A DNA stretch of 64,000 nt from Metridium senile (GCA_949775045.1 CATKSA010000121.1:124001-188000), one strand, 5' to 3'. Positions 25,817-38,759 are shown, counted from the stretch's first letter. Numbers and translations: made by a program. The notes: generated from the letters alone by a model not told the origin.

Positions 25817-27966
25817 GGTCCCTAATGTAACTTTGTGATCCCTTTTGTAACCTTACCATGGGTGCAAAAGAGAAAAACGTTCCCTTATGTAACCTTTGTT
25901 GATATGTGAACAACGGTCCCTAATGTTACTTTGTGATCCTTTTTGTAACCTTACAATGGGTGCAAAAGAGAAAAACGTTCCCTTATGTAACCTTTGTTCA
26001 TAGGTAAACAAAGGTCCCTAATGTAACTTTGTGATCCCTTTTGTAACCTTACCATGGCTGCAAAAGGGGAAAACGTAACCTTATGTAACCTTTGTTCATA
26101 GGTAAACAGAGGTCCCTAATGTAACTTTGTGATCCCTTTTGTAACCTTACCATGTTTGAAAAGGGAAAAACGTTCCCTTATGTAACCTTTGTTCATAGGT
26201 GAACAAATGTCCCTAATGTAACTTTGTGATCTCTTTTGTAACCTTACCATGGGTGCAAAAGGGAAAAACGTTCCCTTATGTAACCTTTGTTCATAGGTGA
26301 ACAAAGGTCCCTAATGTAACTTTGTGATCCCTTTTGTAACCGTACCATGGGTGCAAAAGGGAAAAACGTTCCCTTATGTAACCTTTGTTCATAGGTAAAC
26401 AAAGGTCCCTAATGTAACTTTGTGATCCCTTTTGTAACCTTACCATGGCTGCAAAAGGGAAAAACGTAACCTTATGTAACCTTTGTTCATAGGTAAACAG
26501 AGGTCCCTAATGTAACTTTGTGATCCCTTTTGTAACCTTACCATGTTTGAAAAGGGGAAAACGTTCCCTTATGTAACCTTTGTTCATAGGTGAACAAATG
26601 TCCCTAATGTAACTTTGTGATCCCTTTTGTAACCTTACCATGGGTGCAAAAGGGAAAAACGTTCCCTTATGTAACCTTTGTTCATAGGTGAACAAAGGTC
26701 CCTCATGTAACTTTGTGATCCCTTTTGTAACCTTACCATGGCTGCAAAAGGGAAAAACGTTCCCTTATGTAACCTTTGTTCATAGGTAAACAAAGGTCCC
26801 TAATGTAACTTTGTGATCCCTTTTGTAACCTTACCATGTTTGAAAAGGGGAAAACGTTCCCTTATGTAACCTTTGTTCATAGGTGAACAAATGTCCCTAA
26901 TGTAACTTTGTGATCCCTTTTGTAACCTTACCATGGGTGCAAAAGGGAAAAACGTTCCCTTATGTAACCTTTGTTCATAGATAAACAAAGGTCCCTAATG
27001 TAACTTTGTGATCCCTTTTGTAACCTTACCATGGCTGCAAAAGGGAAAAACGTAACCTTATGTAACCTTTGTTCATAGGTAAACAAAGGTCCCTAATGTA
27101 ACTTTGTGATCCCTTTTGTAACCTTACCATGTTTGAAAAGGGAAAAACGTTCCCTTATGTAACCTTTGTTCATAGGTGAACAAATGTCCCTAATGTAACT
27201 TTGTGATCCCTTTTGTAACCTTACCATGGGTGCAAAAGGGAAAAACGTTCCCTTATGTAACCTTTGTTCATAGGTGAACAAAGGTCCCTCATGTAACTTT
27301 GTGATCCCTTTTGTAACCTTACCATGGCTGCAAAAGGGAAAAACGTTCCCTTATGTAACCTTTGTTCATAGGTAAACAAAGGTCCCTAATGTAACTTTGT
27401 GATCCCTTTTGTAACCTTACCATGTTTGAAAAGGGGAAAACGTTCCCTTATGTAACCTTTGTTCATAGGTGAACAAATGTCCCTAATGTAACTTTGTGAT
27501 CCCTTTTGTAACCTTACCATGGGTGCAAAAGGGAAAAACGTTCCCTTATGTAACCTTTGTTCATAGATAAACAAAGGTCCCTAATGTAACTTTGTGATCC
27601 CTTTTGTAACCTTACCATGGCTGCAAAAGGGAAAAACGTAACCTTATGTAACCTTTGTTCATAGGTAAACAAAGGTCCCTAATGTAACTTTGTGATCCCT
27701 TTTGTAACCTTACCATGTTTGAAAAGGGAAAAACGTTCCCTTATGTAACCTTTGTTCATAGGTGAACAAATGTCCCTAATGTAACTTTGTGATCCCTTTT
27801 GTAACCTTACCATGGGTGCAAAAGGGAAAAACGTTCCCTTATGTAACCTTTGTTCATAGGTGAACAAAGGTCCCTAATGTAACTTTGTGATCCTTTTTGT
27901 AACCTTAGCATGGGTGCAAAAGGGAAAAACGTTCCCTTATGTAACCTTTGTTCATAGGTGAACAGA

Positions 27967-28064
27967 GGTCCCTAATGTAACTTTGTGATCTTTTTTGTAA
28001 CCTTACTTTGGGTGTAAAAGGGAAAAACGCTCCCTTATGTAACCTTTGTTCATAGGTAAACAAA
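27967..28064 (+). repeat. Divergent class I monomer, copy 2
   Basis: It lies 2248 bp after the first copy and has the same diagnostic changes, plus CGCTCCC for CGTTCCC at 28029-28035. Confidence 0.93.
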
Positions 28065-28162
28065 GGTCCCTAATGTAACTTTGTGATCCCTTTTGTAACC
28101 TTACCATGGGTGCAAAAGAGAAAAACGTTCCCTTATGTAACCTTTGTTGATATGTGAACAAA
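28065..28162 (+). repeat. E monomer with hybrid tail (E-to-standard junction)
   Basis: The body and TTGATATGTGAACAAA belong to E, but the unit runs into AAAGGTCCCTAATGTAAC instead of ACGG...GTTAC, and no D follows. It looks like a recombination junction between an E-D pair and an ordinary monomer, close to 28155-28163. Confidence 0.8.
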
Positions 28163-28699
28163 GGTCCCTAATGTAACTTTGTGATCCCTTTTGTAACCTT
28201 ACCATGGGTGCAAAAGGGAAAAACGTAACCTTATGTAACCTTTGTTCATAGGTAAACAAAGGTCCCTAATGTAACTTTGTGATCCCTTTTGTAACCTTAC
28301 CATGTTTGAAAAGGGGAAAACGTTCCCTTATGTAACCTTTGTTCATAGGTGAACAAATGTCCCTAATGTAACTTTGTGATTCCTTTTGTAACCTTACCAT
28401 GGGTGCAAAAGGGAAAAACGTTCCCTTATGTAACCTTTGTTCATAGGTGAACAAAGGTCCCTCATGTAACTTTGTGATCCCTTTTGTAACCTTACCATGG
28501 GTGCAAAAGGGAAAAACGTTCCCTTATGTAACCTTTGTTCATAGGTAAACAAAGGTCCCTAATGTAACTTTGTGATCCCTTTTGTAACCTTACCATGTTT
28601 GAAAAGGGGAAAACGTTCCCTTATGTAACCTTTGTTCATAGGTGAACAAATGTCCCTAATGTAACTTTGTGATCCCTTTTGTAACCTTACCATGGGTGC

Positions 28700-30549
28700 A
28701 AAAGGGAAAAACGTTCCCTTATGTAAGCTTTGTTCATAGATAAACAAAGGTCCCTAATGTAACTTTGTGATCCCTTTTGTAACCTTACCATGGCTGCAAA
28801 AGGGAAAAACGTAACCTTATGTAACCTTTGTTCATAGGTAAACAGAGGTCCCTAATGTAACTTTGTGATCCCTTTTGTAACCTTACCATGTTTGAAAAGG
28901 GAAAAACGTTCCCTTATGTAACCTTTGTTCATAGGTGAACAAATGTCCCTAATGTAACTTTGTGATCCCTTTTGTAACCTTACCATGGGTGCAAAAGGGA
29001 AAAACGTTCCCTTATGTAACCTTTGTTCATAGGTAAACAAAGGTCCCTAATGTAACTTTGTGATCCCTTTTGTAACCTTACCATGGCTGCTAAAGGGAAA
29101 AACGTAACCTTATGTAACCTTTGTTCATAGGTAAACAGAGGTCCCTAATGTAACTTTGTGATCCCTTTTGTAACCTTACCATGTTTGAAAAGGGGAAAAC
29201 GTTCCCTTATGTAACCTTTGTTCATAGGTGAACAAATGTCCCTAATGTAACTTTGTGATCCCTTTTGTAACCTTACCATGGGTGCAAAAGGGAAAAACGT
29301 TCCCTTATGTAACCTTTGTTCATAGGTGAACAAAGGTCCCTCATGTAACTTTGTGATCCCTTTTGTAACCTTACCATGGGTGCAAAAGGGAAAAACGTTC
29401 CCTTATGTAACCTTTGTTCATAGGTAAACAAAGGTCCCTAATGTAACTTTGTGATCCCTTTTGTAACCTTACCATGTTTGAAAAGGGGAAAACGTTCCCT
29501 TATGTAACCTTTGTTCATAGGTGAACAAATGTCCCTAATGTAACTTTGTGATCCCTTTTGTAACCTTACCATGGGTGCAAAAGGGAAAAACGTTCCCTTA
29601 TGTAAGCTTTGTTCATAGATAAACAAAGGTCCCTAATGTAACTTTGTGATCCCTTTTGTAACCTTACCATGGCTGCAAAAGGGAAAAACGTAACCTTATG
29701 TAACCTTTGTTCATAGGTAAACAGAGGTCCCTAATGTAACTTTGTGATCCCTTTTGTAACCTTACCATGTTTGAAAAGGGAAAAACGTTCCCTTATGTAA
29801 CCTTTGTTCATAGGTGAACAAATGTCCCTAATGTAACTTTGTGATCCCTTTTGTAACCTTACCATGGGTGCAAAAGGGAAAAACGTTCCCTTATGTAACC
29901 TTTGTTCATAGGTGAACAAAGGTCCCTAATGTAACTTTGTGATCCTTTTTGTAACCTTAGCATGGGTGCAAAAGGGAAAAACGTTCCCTTATGTAACCTT
30001 TGTTCATAGGTGAACAGAGGTCCCTAATGTAACTTTGTGATCTTTTTTGTAACCTTACTTTGGGTGTAAAAGGGAAAAACGTTCCCTTATGTAACCTTTG
30101 TTCATAGGTGAACAAAGGTCCCTAATGTAACTTTGTGATCCCTTTTGTAACCTTACCATGGGTGCAAAAGGGAAAAACGTTCCCTTATGTAACCTTTGTT
30201 CATAGGTAAACAAAGGTCCCTAATGTAACTTTGTGATCCCTTTTGTAACCGTACCATGGGTGCAAAAGGGAAAAACGTTCCCTTATGTAACCTTTGTTCA
30301 TAGGTGAACAAAGGTCCCTAATGTAACTTTGTGATCCCTTTTGTATCCTTACCATGGGTGCAAAAGGGAAAAACGTAACCTTATGTAACCTTTGTTCATA
30401 GGTAAACAAAGGTCCCTAATGTAACTTTGTGATCCCTTTTGTAACCTTACCATGTTTGAAAAGGGGAAAACGTTCCCTTATGTAACCTTTGTTCATAGGT
30501 GAACAAATGTCCCTAATGTAACTTTGTGATCCCTTTTGTAACCTTACCA
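28700..30549 (+). repeat. Segmental duplicate, first copy (offset +6545)
   Basis: It recurs at about 35245-37094 with a constant 6545-bp shift (67 monomers). A monomers 28852/35397, 29145/35690, 29438/35983 and 29731/36276, the TAAGCTTTG-CATAGATAAAC junction (28723/35268), the I monomer (30019/36564) and the F-G pair (30200/36745) are in register. The left edge is GGGTGC against GGCTGC near 28690/35238, and the right edge is A against B near 30550/37095. Confidence 0.88.
30019..30116 (+). repeat. Divergent class I monomer, copy 3
   Basis: Same diagnostic changes as the copy at 25719; here the tail is TGAACAAA rather than TAAACAAA. Its partner at 36564 lies exactly 6545 bp downstream. Confidence 0.93.
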
Positions 30550-33500
30550 TGTTTGAAAAGGGGAAAACGTTCCCTTATGTAACCTTTGTTCATAGGTGAA
30601 CAAATGTCCCTAATGTAACTTTGTGATCCCTTTTGTAACCTTACCATGTTTGAAAAGGGGAAAACGTTCCCTTATGTAACCTTTGTTCATAGGTGAACAA
30701 ATGTCCCTAATGTAACTTTGTGATCCCTTTTGTAACCTTACCATGGGTGCAAAAGGGAAAAACGTTCCCTTATGTAACCTTTGTTCATAGGTGAACAAAT
30801 GTCCCTAATGTAACTTTGTGATCCCTTTTGTAACCGTACCATGGGTGCAAAAGGGAAAAACGTTCCCTTATGTAACCTTTGTTCATAGGTGAACAAAGGT
30901 CCCTAATGTAACTTTGTGATCCCTTTTGTATCCTTACCATGGGTGCAAAAGGGAAAAACGTAACCTTATGTAACCTTTGTTCATAGGTGAACAAAGGTCC
31001 CTAATGTAACTTTGTGATCCCTTTTGTAACCTTACCATGTTTGAAAAGGGGAAAACGTTCCCTTATGTAACCTTTGTTCATAGGTGAACAAATGTCCCTA
31101 ATGTAACTTTGTGATCCCTTTTGTAACCTTACCATGGGTGCAAAAGGGAAAAACGTTCCCTTATTTAACCTTTGTTCATAGGTAAACAAAGGTCCCTAAT
31201 GTAACTTTGTGATCCCTTTTGTAACCTTACCATGGCTGCAAAAGGGAAAAACGTAACCTTATGTAACCTTTGTTCATAGGTAAACAGAGGTCCCTAATGT
31301 AACTTTGTGATCCCTTTTGTAACCTTACCATGTTTGAAAAGGGAAAAACGTTCCCTTATGTAACCTTTGTTCATAGGTGAACAAATGTCCCTAATGTAAC
31401 TTTGTGATCCCTTTTGTAACCTTACCATGGGTGCAAAAGGGAAAAACGTTCCCTTATGTAACCTTTGTTCATAGGTGAACAAAGGTCCCTAATGTAACTT
31501 TGTGATCCCTTTTGTAACCTTACCATGGGTGCAAAAGGGAAAAACGTTCCCTTATGTAACCTTTGTTCATAGGTGAACAAAGGTCCCTAATGTAACTTTG
31601 TGATCCCTTTTGTAACCTTACCATGGGTGCAAAAGGGAAAAACGTAACCTTATGTAACCTTTGTTCATAGGTAAACAAAGGTCCCTAATGTAACTTTGTG
31701 ATCCCTTTTGTAACCTTACCATGTTTGAAAAGGGGAAAACGTTCCCTTATGTAACCTTTGTTCATAGGTGAACAAATGTCCCTAATGTAACTTTGTGATC
31801 CCTTTTGTAACCTTACCATGGGTGCAAAAGGGAAAAACGTTCCCTTATGTAACCTTTGTTCATAGGTAAACAAAGGTCCCTAATGTAACTTTGTGATCCC
31901 TTTTGTAACCTTACCATGGCTGCAAAAGGGAAAAACGTAACCTTATGTAACCTTTGTTCATAGGTAAACAGAGGTCCCTAATGTAACTTTGTGATCCCTT
32001 TTGTAACCTTACCATGCTTGAAAAGGGGAAAACGTTCCCTTATGTAACCTTTGTTCATAGGTGAACAAATGTCCCTAATGTAACTTTGTGATCCCTTTTG
32101 TAACCTTACCATGGGTGCAAAAGGGAAAAACGTTCCCTTATGTAACCTTTGTTCATAGGTGAACAAAGGTCCCTAATGTAACTTTGTGATCCTTTTTGTA
32201 ACCTTAGCATGGGTGCAAAAGGGAAAAACGTTCCCTTATGTAACCTTTGTTTATAGGTGAACAGAGGTCCCTAATCTAACTTTGTGATCCCTTTTGTAAC
32301 CTTACCATGTTTGAAAAGGGAAAAACGTTCCCTTATGTAACCTTTGTTCATAGGTGAACAAATGTCCCTAATGTAACTTTGTGATCTCTTTTGTAACCTT
32401 ACCATGGGTGCAAAAGGGAAAAACGTTCCCTTATGTAACCTTTGTTCATAGGTGAACAAAGGTCCCTAATGTAACTTTGTGATCCCTTTTGTAACCGTAC
32501 CATGGGTGCAAAAGGGAAAAACGTTCCCTTATGTAACCTTTGTTCATAGGTGAACAAAGGTCCCTAATGTAACTTTGTGATCCCTTTTGTATCCTTACCA
32601 TGGGTGCAAAAGGGAAAAACGTAACCTTATGTAACCTTTGTTCATAGGTAAACAAAGGTCCCTAATGTAACTTTGTGATCCCTTTTGTAACCTTACCATG
32701 TTTGAAAAGGGGAAAACGTTCCCTTATGTAACCTTTGTTCATAGGTGAACAAATGTCCCTAATGTAACTTTGTGATCCCTTTTGTAACCTTACCATGGGT
32801 GCAAAAGGGAAAAACGTTCCCTTATGTAACCTTTGTTCATAGGTAAACAAAGGTCCCTAATGTAACTTTGTGATCCCTTTTGTAACCTTACCATGGCTGC
32901 AAAAGGGAAAAACGTAACCTTATGTAACCTTTGTTCATAGGTAAACAGAGGTCCCTAATGTAACTTTGTGATCCCTTTTGTAACCTTACCATGTTTGAAA
33001 AGGGGAAAACGTTCCCTTATGTAACCTTTGTTCATAGGTGAACAAATGTCCCTAATGTAACTTTGTGATCTCTTTTGTAACCTTACCATGGGTGCAAAAG
33101 GGAAAAACGTTCCCTTATGTAACCTTTGTTCATAGGTGAACAAAGGTCCCTAATGTAACTTTGTGATCCCTTTTGTAACCGTACCATGGGTGCAAAAGGG
33201 AAAAACGTTCCCTTATGTAACCTTTGTTCATAGGTGAACAAAGGTCCCTAATGTAACTTTGTGATCCCTTTTGTATCCTTACCATGGGTGCAAAAGGGAA
33301 AAACGTAACCTTATGTAACCTTTGTTCATAGGTAAACAAAGGTCCCTAATGTAACTTTGTGATCCCTTTTGTAACCTTACCATGTTTGAAAAGGGGAAAA
33401 CGTTCCCTTATGTAACCTTTGTTCATAGGTGAACAAATGTCCCTAATGTAACTTTGTGATCCCTTTTGTAACCTTACCATGGGTGCAAAAGGGAAAAACG

Positions 33501-34066
33501 TTCCCTTATGTAACCTTTGTTCATAGGTAAACAAAGGTCCCTAATGTAACTTTGTGATCCCTTTTGTAACCTTACCATGGCTGCAAAAGGGAAAAACGTA
33601 ACCTTATGTAACCTTTGTTCATAGGTAAACAGAGGTCCCTAATGTAACTTTGTGATCCCTTTTGTAACCTTACCATGTTTGAAAAGGGAAAAACGTTCCC
33701 TTATGTAACCTTTGTTCATAGGTGAACAAATGTCCCTAATGTAACTTTGTGATCCCTTTTGTAACCTTACCATTGGTGCAAAAGGGAAAAACGTTCCCTT
33801 ATGCAACCTTTGTTCATAGGTAAACAAAGGTCCCTAATGTAACTTTGTGATCCCTTTTGTAACCTTACCATGGCTGCAAAAGGGAAAAACGTAACCTTAT
33901 GTAACCTTTGTTCATAGGTAAACAGAGGTCCCTAATGTAACTTTGTGATCCCTTTTGTAACCTTACCATGTTTGAAAAGGGGAAAACGTTCCCTTATCTA
34001 ACCTTTGTTCATAGGTGAACAAATGTCCCTAATGTAACTTTGTGATCCCTTTTGTAACCTTACCAT
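30455..34066 (+). repeat. 3.6-kb segment homologous to 38760-43348
   Basis: Its landmarks align with the downstream segment at +8305 up to about 32990 and at +9282 from about 31978 onwards; the difference is 977 bp. Markers include GCTTGAAAAG (32016; 40321 and 41298), TTTATAGGTGAACAGAGG with AATCTAAC (about 32250; 40555 and 41532) and CCATTGGTGC with ATGCAACC (33771; 43053). Differences show it is not a perfect copy, for example TGTCCC at 30800 against GGTCCC. Confidence 0.88.
33341..33633 (+). repeat. Representative 293-bp trimer higher-order repeat A-B-C
   Basis: A (33341-33437, 97 bp) carries TTTGAAAAGGGG. B (33438-33535, 98 bp) begins TGTCCC and carries GGGTGC. C (33536-33633, 98 bp) carries GGCTGC with CGTAACC and ends in TAAACAGA. 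The next A begins at 33634. Runs with exact 293-bp spacing include the A monomers near 26507-27867, 28266-29919, 34029-35096 and 35397-36464. The trimer is therefore the basic higher-order unit of the central part of the array. Confidence 0.93.
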
Positions 34067-35097
34067 GTTTGAAAAGGGGAAAACGTTCCCTTATGTAACC
34101 TTTGTTCATAGGTGAACAAATGTCCCTAATGTAACTTTGTGATCCCTTTTGTAACCTTACCATGGGTGCAAAAGGGAAAAACGTTCCCTTATGTAACCTT
34201 TGTTCATAGGTAAACAAAGGTCCCTAATGTAACTTTGTGATCCCTTTTGTAACCTTACCATGGCTGCTAAAGGGAAAAACGTAACCTTATGTAACCTTTG
34301 TTCATAGGTAAACAGAGGTCCCTAATGTAACTTTGTGATCCCTTTTGTAACCTTACCATGTTTGAAAAGGGGAAAACGTTCCCTTATGTAACCTTTGTTC
34401 ATAGGTGAACAAATGTCCCTAATGTAACTTTGTGATCCCTTTTGTAACCTTACCATGGGTGCAAAAGGGAAAAACGTTCCCTTATGTAACCTTTGTTCAT
34501 AGGTGAACAAAGGTCCCTCATGTAACTTTGTGATCCCTTTTGTAACCTTACCATGGGTGCAAAAGGGAAAAACGTTCCCTTATGTAACCTTTGTTCATAG
34601 GTAAACAAAGGTCCCTAATGTAACTTTGTGATCCCTTTTGTAACCTTACCATGTTTGAAAAGGGGAAAACGTTCCCTTATGTAACCTTTGTTCATAGGTG
34701 AACAAATGTCCCTAATGTAACTTTGTGATCCCTTTTGTAACCTTACCATGGGTGCAAAAGGGAAAAACGTTCCCTTATGTAAGCTTTGTTCATAGATAAA
34801 CAAAGGTCCCTAATGTAACTTTGTGATCCCTTTTGTAACCTTACCATGGCTGCAAAAGGGAAAAACGTAACCTTATGTAACCTTTGTTCATAGGTAAACA
34901 GAGGTCCCTAATGTAACTTTGTGATCCCTTTTGTAACCTTACCATGTTTGAAAAGGGAAAAACGTTCCCTTATGTAACCTTTGTTCATAGGTGAACAAAT
35001 GTCCCTAATGTAACTTTGTGATCCCTTTTGTAACCTTACCATGGGTGCAAAAGGGAAAAACGTTCCCTTATGTAACCTTTGTTCATAGGTAAACAAA

Positions 35098-35195
35098 GGT
35101 CCCTAATGTAACTTTGTGATCCCTGTTGTAACCGTACCATGGCTGCAAAAGGGAAAAACGTAACCTTATGTAACCTTTGTTCATAGGTAAACAGA
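35098..35195 (+). repeat. Chimeric F/C monomer with CCCTGTTG, copy 1
   Basis: It combines ATCCCTGTTG, the F feature CCGTACC and the C features GGCTGC and CGTAACC. The same combination reappears at 44088-44185, 8990 bp later, with the same neighbours on the left. Confidence 0.9.
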
Positions 35196-35244
35196 GGTCC
35201 CTAATGTAACTTTGTGATCCCTTTTGTAACCTTACCATGGCTGC

Positions 35245-37094
35245 AAAAGGGAAAAACGTTCCCTTATGTAAGCTTTGTTCATAGATAAACAAAGGTCCCT
35301 AATGTAACTTTGTGATCCCTTTTGTAACCTTACCATGGCTGCAAAAGGGAAAAACGTAACCTTATGTAACCTTTGTTCATAGGTAAACAGAGGTCCCTAA
35401 TGTAACTTTGTGATCCCTTTTGTAACCTTACCATGTTTGAAAAGGGAAAAACGTTCCCTTATGTAACCTTTGTTCATAGGTGAACAAATGTCCCTAATGT
35501 AACTTTGTGATCCCTTTTGTAACCTTACCATGGGTGCAAAAGGGAAAAACGTTCCCTTATGTAACCTTTGTTCATAGGTAAACAAAGGTCCCTAATGTAA
35601 CTTTGTGATCCCTTTTGTAACCTTACCATGGCTGCTAAAGGGAAAAACGTAACCTTATGTAACCTTTGTTCATAGGTAAACAGAGGTCCCTAATGTAACT
35701 TTGTGATCCCTTTTGTAACCTTACCATGTTTGAAAAGGGGAAAACGTTCCCTTATGTAACCTTTGTTCATAGGTGAACAAATGTCCCTAATGTAACTTTG
35801 TGATCCCTTTTGTAACCTTACCATGGGTGCAAAAGGGAAAAACGTTCCCTTATGTAACCTTTGTTCATAGGTGAACAAAGGTCCCTCATGTAACTTTGTG
35901 ATCCCTTTTGTAACCTTACCATGGGTGCAAAAGGGAAAAACGTTCCCTTATGTAACCTTTGTTCATAGGTAAACAAAGGTCCCTAATGTAACTTTGTGAT
36001 CCCTTTTGTAACCTTACCATGTTTGAAAAGGGGAAAACGTTCCCTTATGTAACCTTTGTTCATAGGTGAACAAATGTCCCTAATGTAACTTTGTGATCCC
36101 TTTTGTAACCTTACCATGGGTGCAAAAGGGAAAAACGTTCCCTTATGTAAGCTTTGTTCATAGATAAACAAAGGTCCCTAATGTAACTTTGTGATCCCTT
36201 TTGTAACCTTACCATGGGTGCAAAAGGGAAAAACGTAACCTTATGTAACCTTTGTTCATAGGTAAACAGAGGTCCCTAATGTAACTTTGTGATCCCTTTT
36301 GTAACCTTACCATGTTTGAAAAGGGAAAAACGTTCCCTTATGTAACCTTTGTTCATAGGTGAACAAATGTCCCTAATGTAACTTTGTGATCCCTTTTGTA
36401 ACCTTACCATGGGTGCAAAAGGGAAAAACGTTCCCTTATGTAACCTTTGTTCATAGGTGAACAAAGGTCCCTAATGTAACTTTGTGATCCTTTTTGTAAC
36501 CTTAGCATGGGTGCAAAAGGGAAAAACGTTCCCTTATGTAACCTTTGTTCATAGGTGAACAGAGGTCCCTAATGTAACTTTGTGATCTTTTTTGTAACCT
36601 TACTTTGGGTGTAAAAGGGAAAAACGTTCCCTTATGTAACCTTTGTTCATAGGTGAACAAAGGTCCCTAATGTAACTTTGTGATCCCTTTTGTAACCTTA
36701 CCATGGGTGCAAAAGGGAAAAACGTTCCCTTATGTAACCTTTGTTCATAGGTAAACAAAGGTCCCTAATGTAACTTTGTGATCCCTTTTGTAACCGTACC
36801 ATGGGTGCAAAAGGGAAAAACGTTCCCTTATGTAACCTTTGTTCATAGGTGAACAAAGGTCCCTAATGTAACTTTGTGATCCCTTTTGTATCCTTACCAT
36901 GGGTGCAAAAGGGAAAAACGTAACCTTATGTAACCTTTGTTCATAGGTAAACAAAGGTCCCTAATGTAACTTTGTGATCCCTTTTGTAACCTTACCATGT
37001 TTGAAAAGGGGAAAACGTTCCCTTATGTAACCTTTGTTCATAGGTGAACAAATGTCCCTAATGTAACTTTGTGATCCCTTTTGTAACCTTACCA
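35245..37094 (+). repeat. Segmental duplicate, second copy (offset +6545)
   Basis: This is the partner of 28700-30549. One difference is GGGTGC near 36215 against GGCTGC near 29670 in the monomer before the last trimer A. The I monomer of this copy is at 36564-36661. Confidence 0.88.
36564..36661 (+). repeat. Divergent class I monomer, copy 4
   Basis: ATCTTTTTTG, ACTTTGGG and GTGTAAAAGGG are present as in the earlier copies. It is the last I monomer in the window. Confidence 0.93.
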
Positions 37095-38759
37095 TGGGTG
37101 CAAAAGGGAAAAACGTTCCCTTATTTAACCTTTGTTCATAGGTAAACAAAGGTCCCTAATGTAACTTTGTGATCCCTTTTGTAACCTTACCATGGCTGCA
37201 AAAGGGAAAAACGTAACCTTATGTAACCTTTGTTCATAGGTAAACAGAGGTCCCTAATGTAACTTTGTGATCCCTTTTGTAACCTTACCATGTTTGAAAA
37301 GGGAAAAACGTTCCCTTATGTAACCTTTGTTCATAGGTGAACAAATGTCCCTAATGTAACTTTGTGATCCCTTTTGTAACCTTACCATGGGTGCAAAAGG
37401 GAAAAACGTTCCCTTATGTAACCTTTGTTCATAGGTGAACAAAGGTCCCTAATGTAACTTTGTGATCCCTTTTGTAACCTTACCATGGGTGCAAAAGGGA
37501 AAAACGTTCCCTTATGTAACCTTTGTTCATAGGTGAACAAAGGTCCCTAATGTAACTTTGTGATCCCTTTTGTAACCTTACCATGGGTGCAAAAGGGAAA
37601 AACGTAACCTTATGTAACCTTTGTTCATAGGTAAACAAAGGTCCCTAATGTAACTTTGTGATCCCTTTTGTAACCTTACCATGTTTGAAAAGGGGAAAAC
37701 GTTCCCTTATGTAACCTTTGTTCATAGGTGAACAAATGTCCCTAATGTAACTTTGTGATCCCTTTTGTAACCTTACCATGGGTGCAAAAGGGAAAAACGT
37801 TCCCTTATGTAACCTTTGTTCATAGGTAAACAAAGGTCCCTAATGTAACTTTGTGATCCCTTTTGTAACCTTACCATGGCTGCAAAAGGGAAAAACGTAA
37901 CCTTATGTAACCTTTGTTCATAGGTAAACAGAAGTCCCTAATGTAACTTTGTGATCCCTTTTGTAACCTTACCATGCTTGAAAAGGGGAAAACGTTCCCT
38001 TATGTAACCTTTGTTCATAGGTGAACAAATGTCCCTAATGTAACTTTGTGATCCCTTTTGTAACCTTACCATGGGTGCAAAAGGGAAAAACGTTCCCTTA
38101 TGTAACCTTTGTTCATAGGTGAACAAAGGTCCCTAATGTAACTTTGTGATCCCTTTTGTAACCGTACCATGGGTGCAAAAGGGAAAAACGTTCCCTTATG
38201 TAACCTTTGTTCATAGGTGAACAAAGGTCCCTAATGTAACTTTGTGATCCCTTTTGTATCCTTACCATGGGTGCAAAAGGGAAAAACGTAACCTTATGTA
38301 ACCTTTGTTCATAGGTAAACAAAGGTCCCTAATGTAACTTTGTGATCCCTTTTGTAACCTTACCATGTTTGAAAAGGGGAAAACGTTCCCTTATGTAACC
38401 TTTGTTCATAGGTGAACAAATGTCCCTAATGTAACTTTGTGATCCCTTTTGTAACCTTACCATGGGTGCAAAAGGGAAAAACGTTCCCTTATTTAACCTT
38501 TGTTCATAGGTAAACAAAGGTCCCTAATGTAACTTTGTGATCCCTTTTGTAACCTTACCATGGGTGCAAAAGGGAAAAACGTTCCCTTATGTAACCTTTG
38601 TTCATAGGTGAACAAAGGTCCCTAATGTAACTTTGTGATCCCTTTTGTAACCTTACCATGGGTGCAAAAGGGAAAAACGTTCCCTTATGTAACCTTTGTT
38701 CATAGGTGAACAAAGGTCCCTAATGTAACTTTGTGATCCCTTTTGTAACCTTACCATGG

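Larger units (their letters stand above)
25431..30454 (+). repeat. Domain IV: trimer-dominated region with H and I monomers
   Basis: A monomers fall at 293-bp steps. A 586-bp (six-monomer) tandem is marked by GGTCCCTCATG at 26697 and 27283. A 879-bp (nine-monomer) tandem pairs 28266-29144 with 29145-30023. H monomers (CTTAGCATGGG) are followed by I monomers (CTTACTTTGGGTGTAAAAGGG). One isolated E-D pair is present (E tail at 25899), and a hybrid E tail lies at 28148. Confidence 0.88.
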
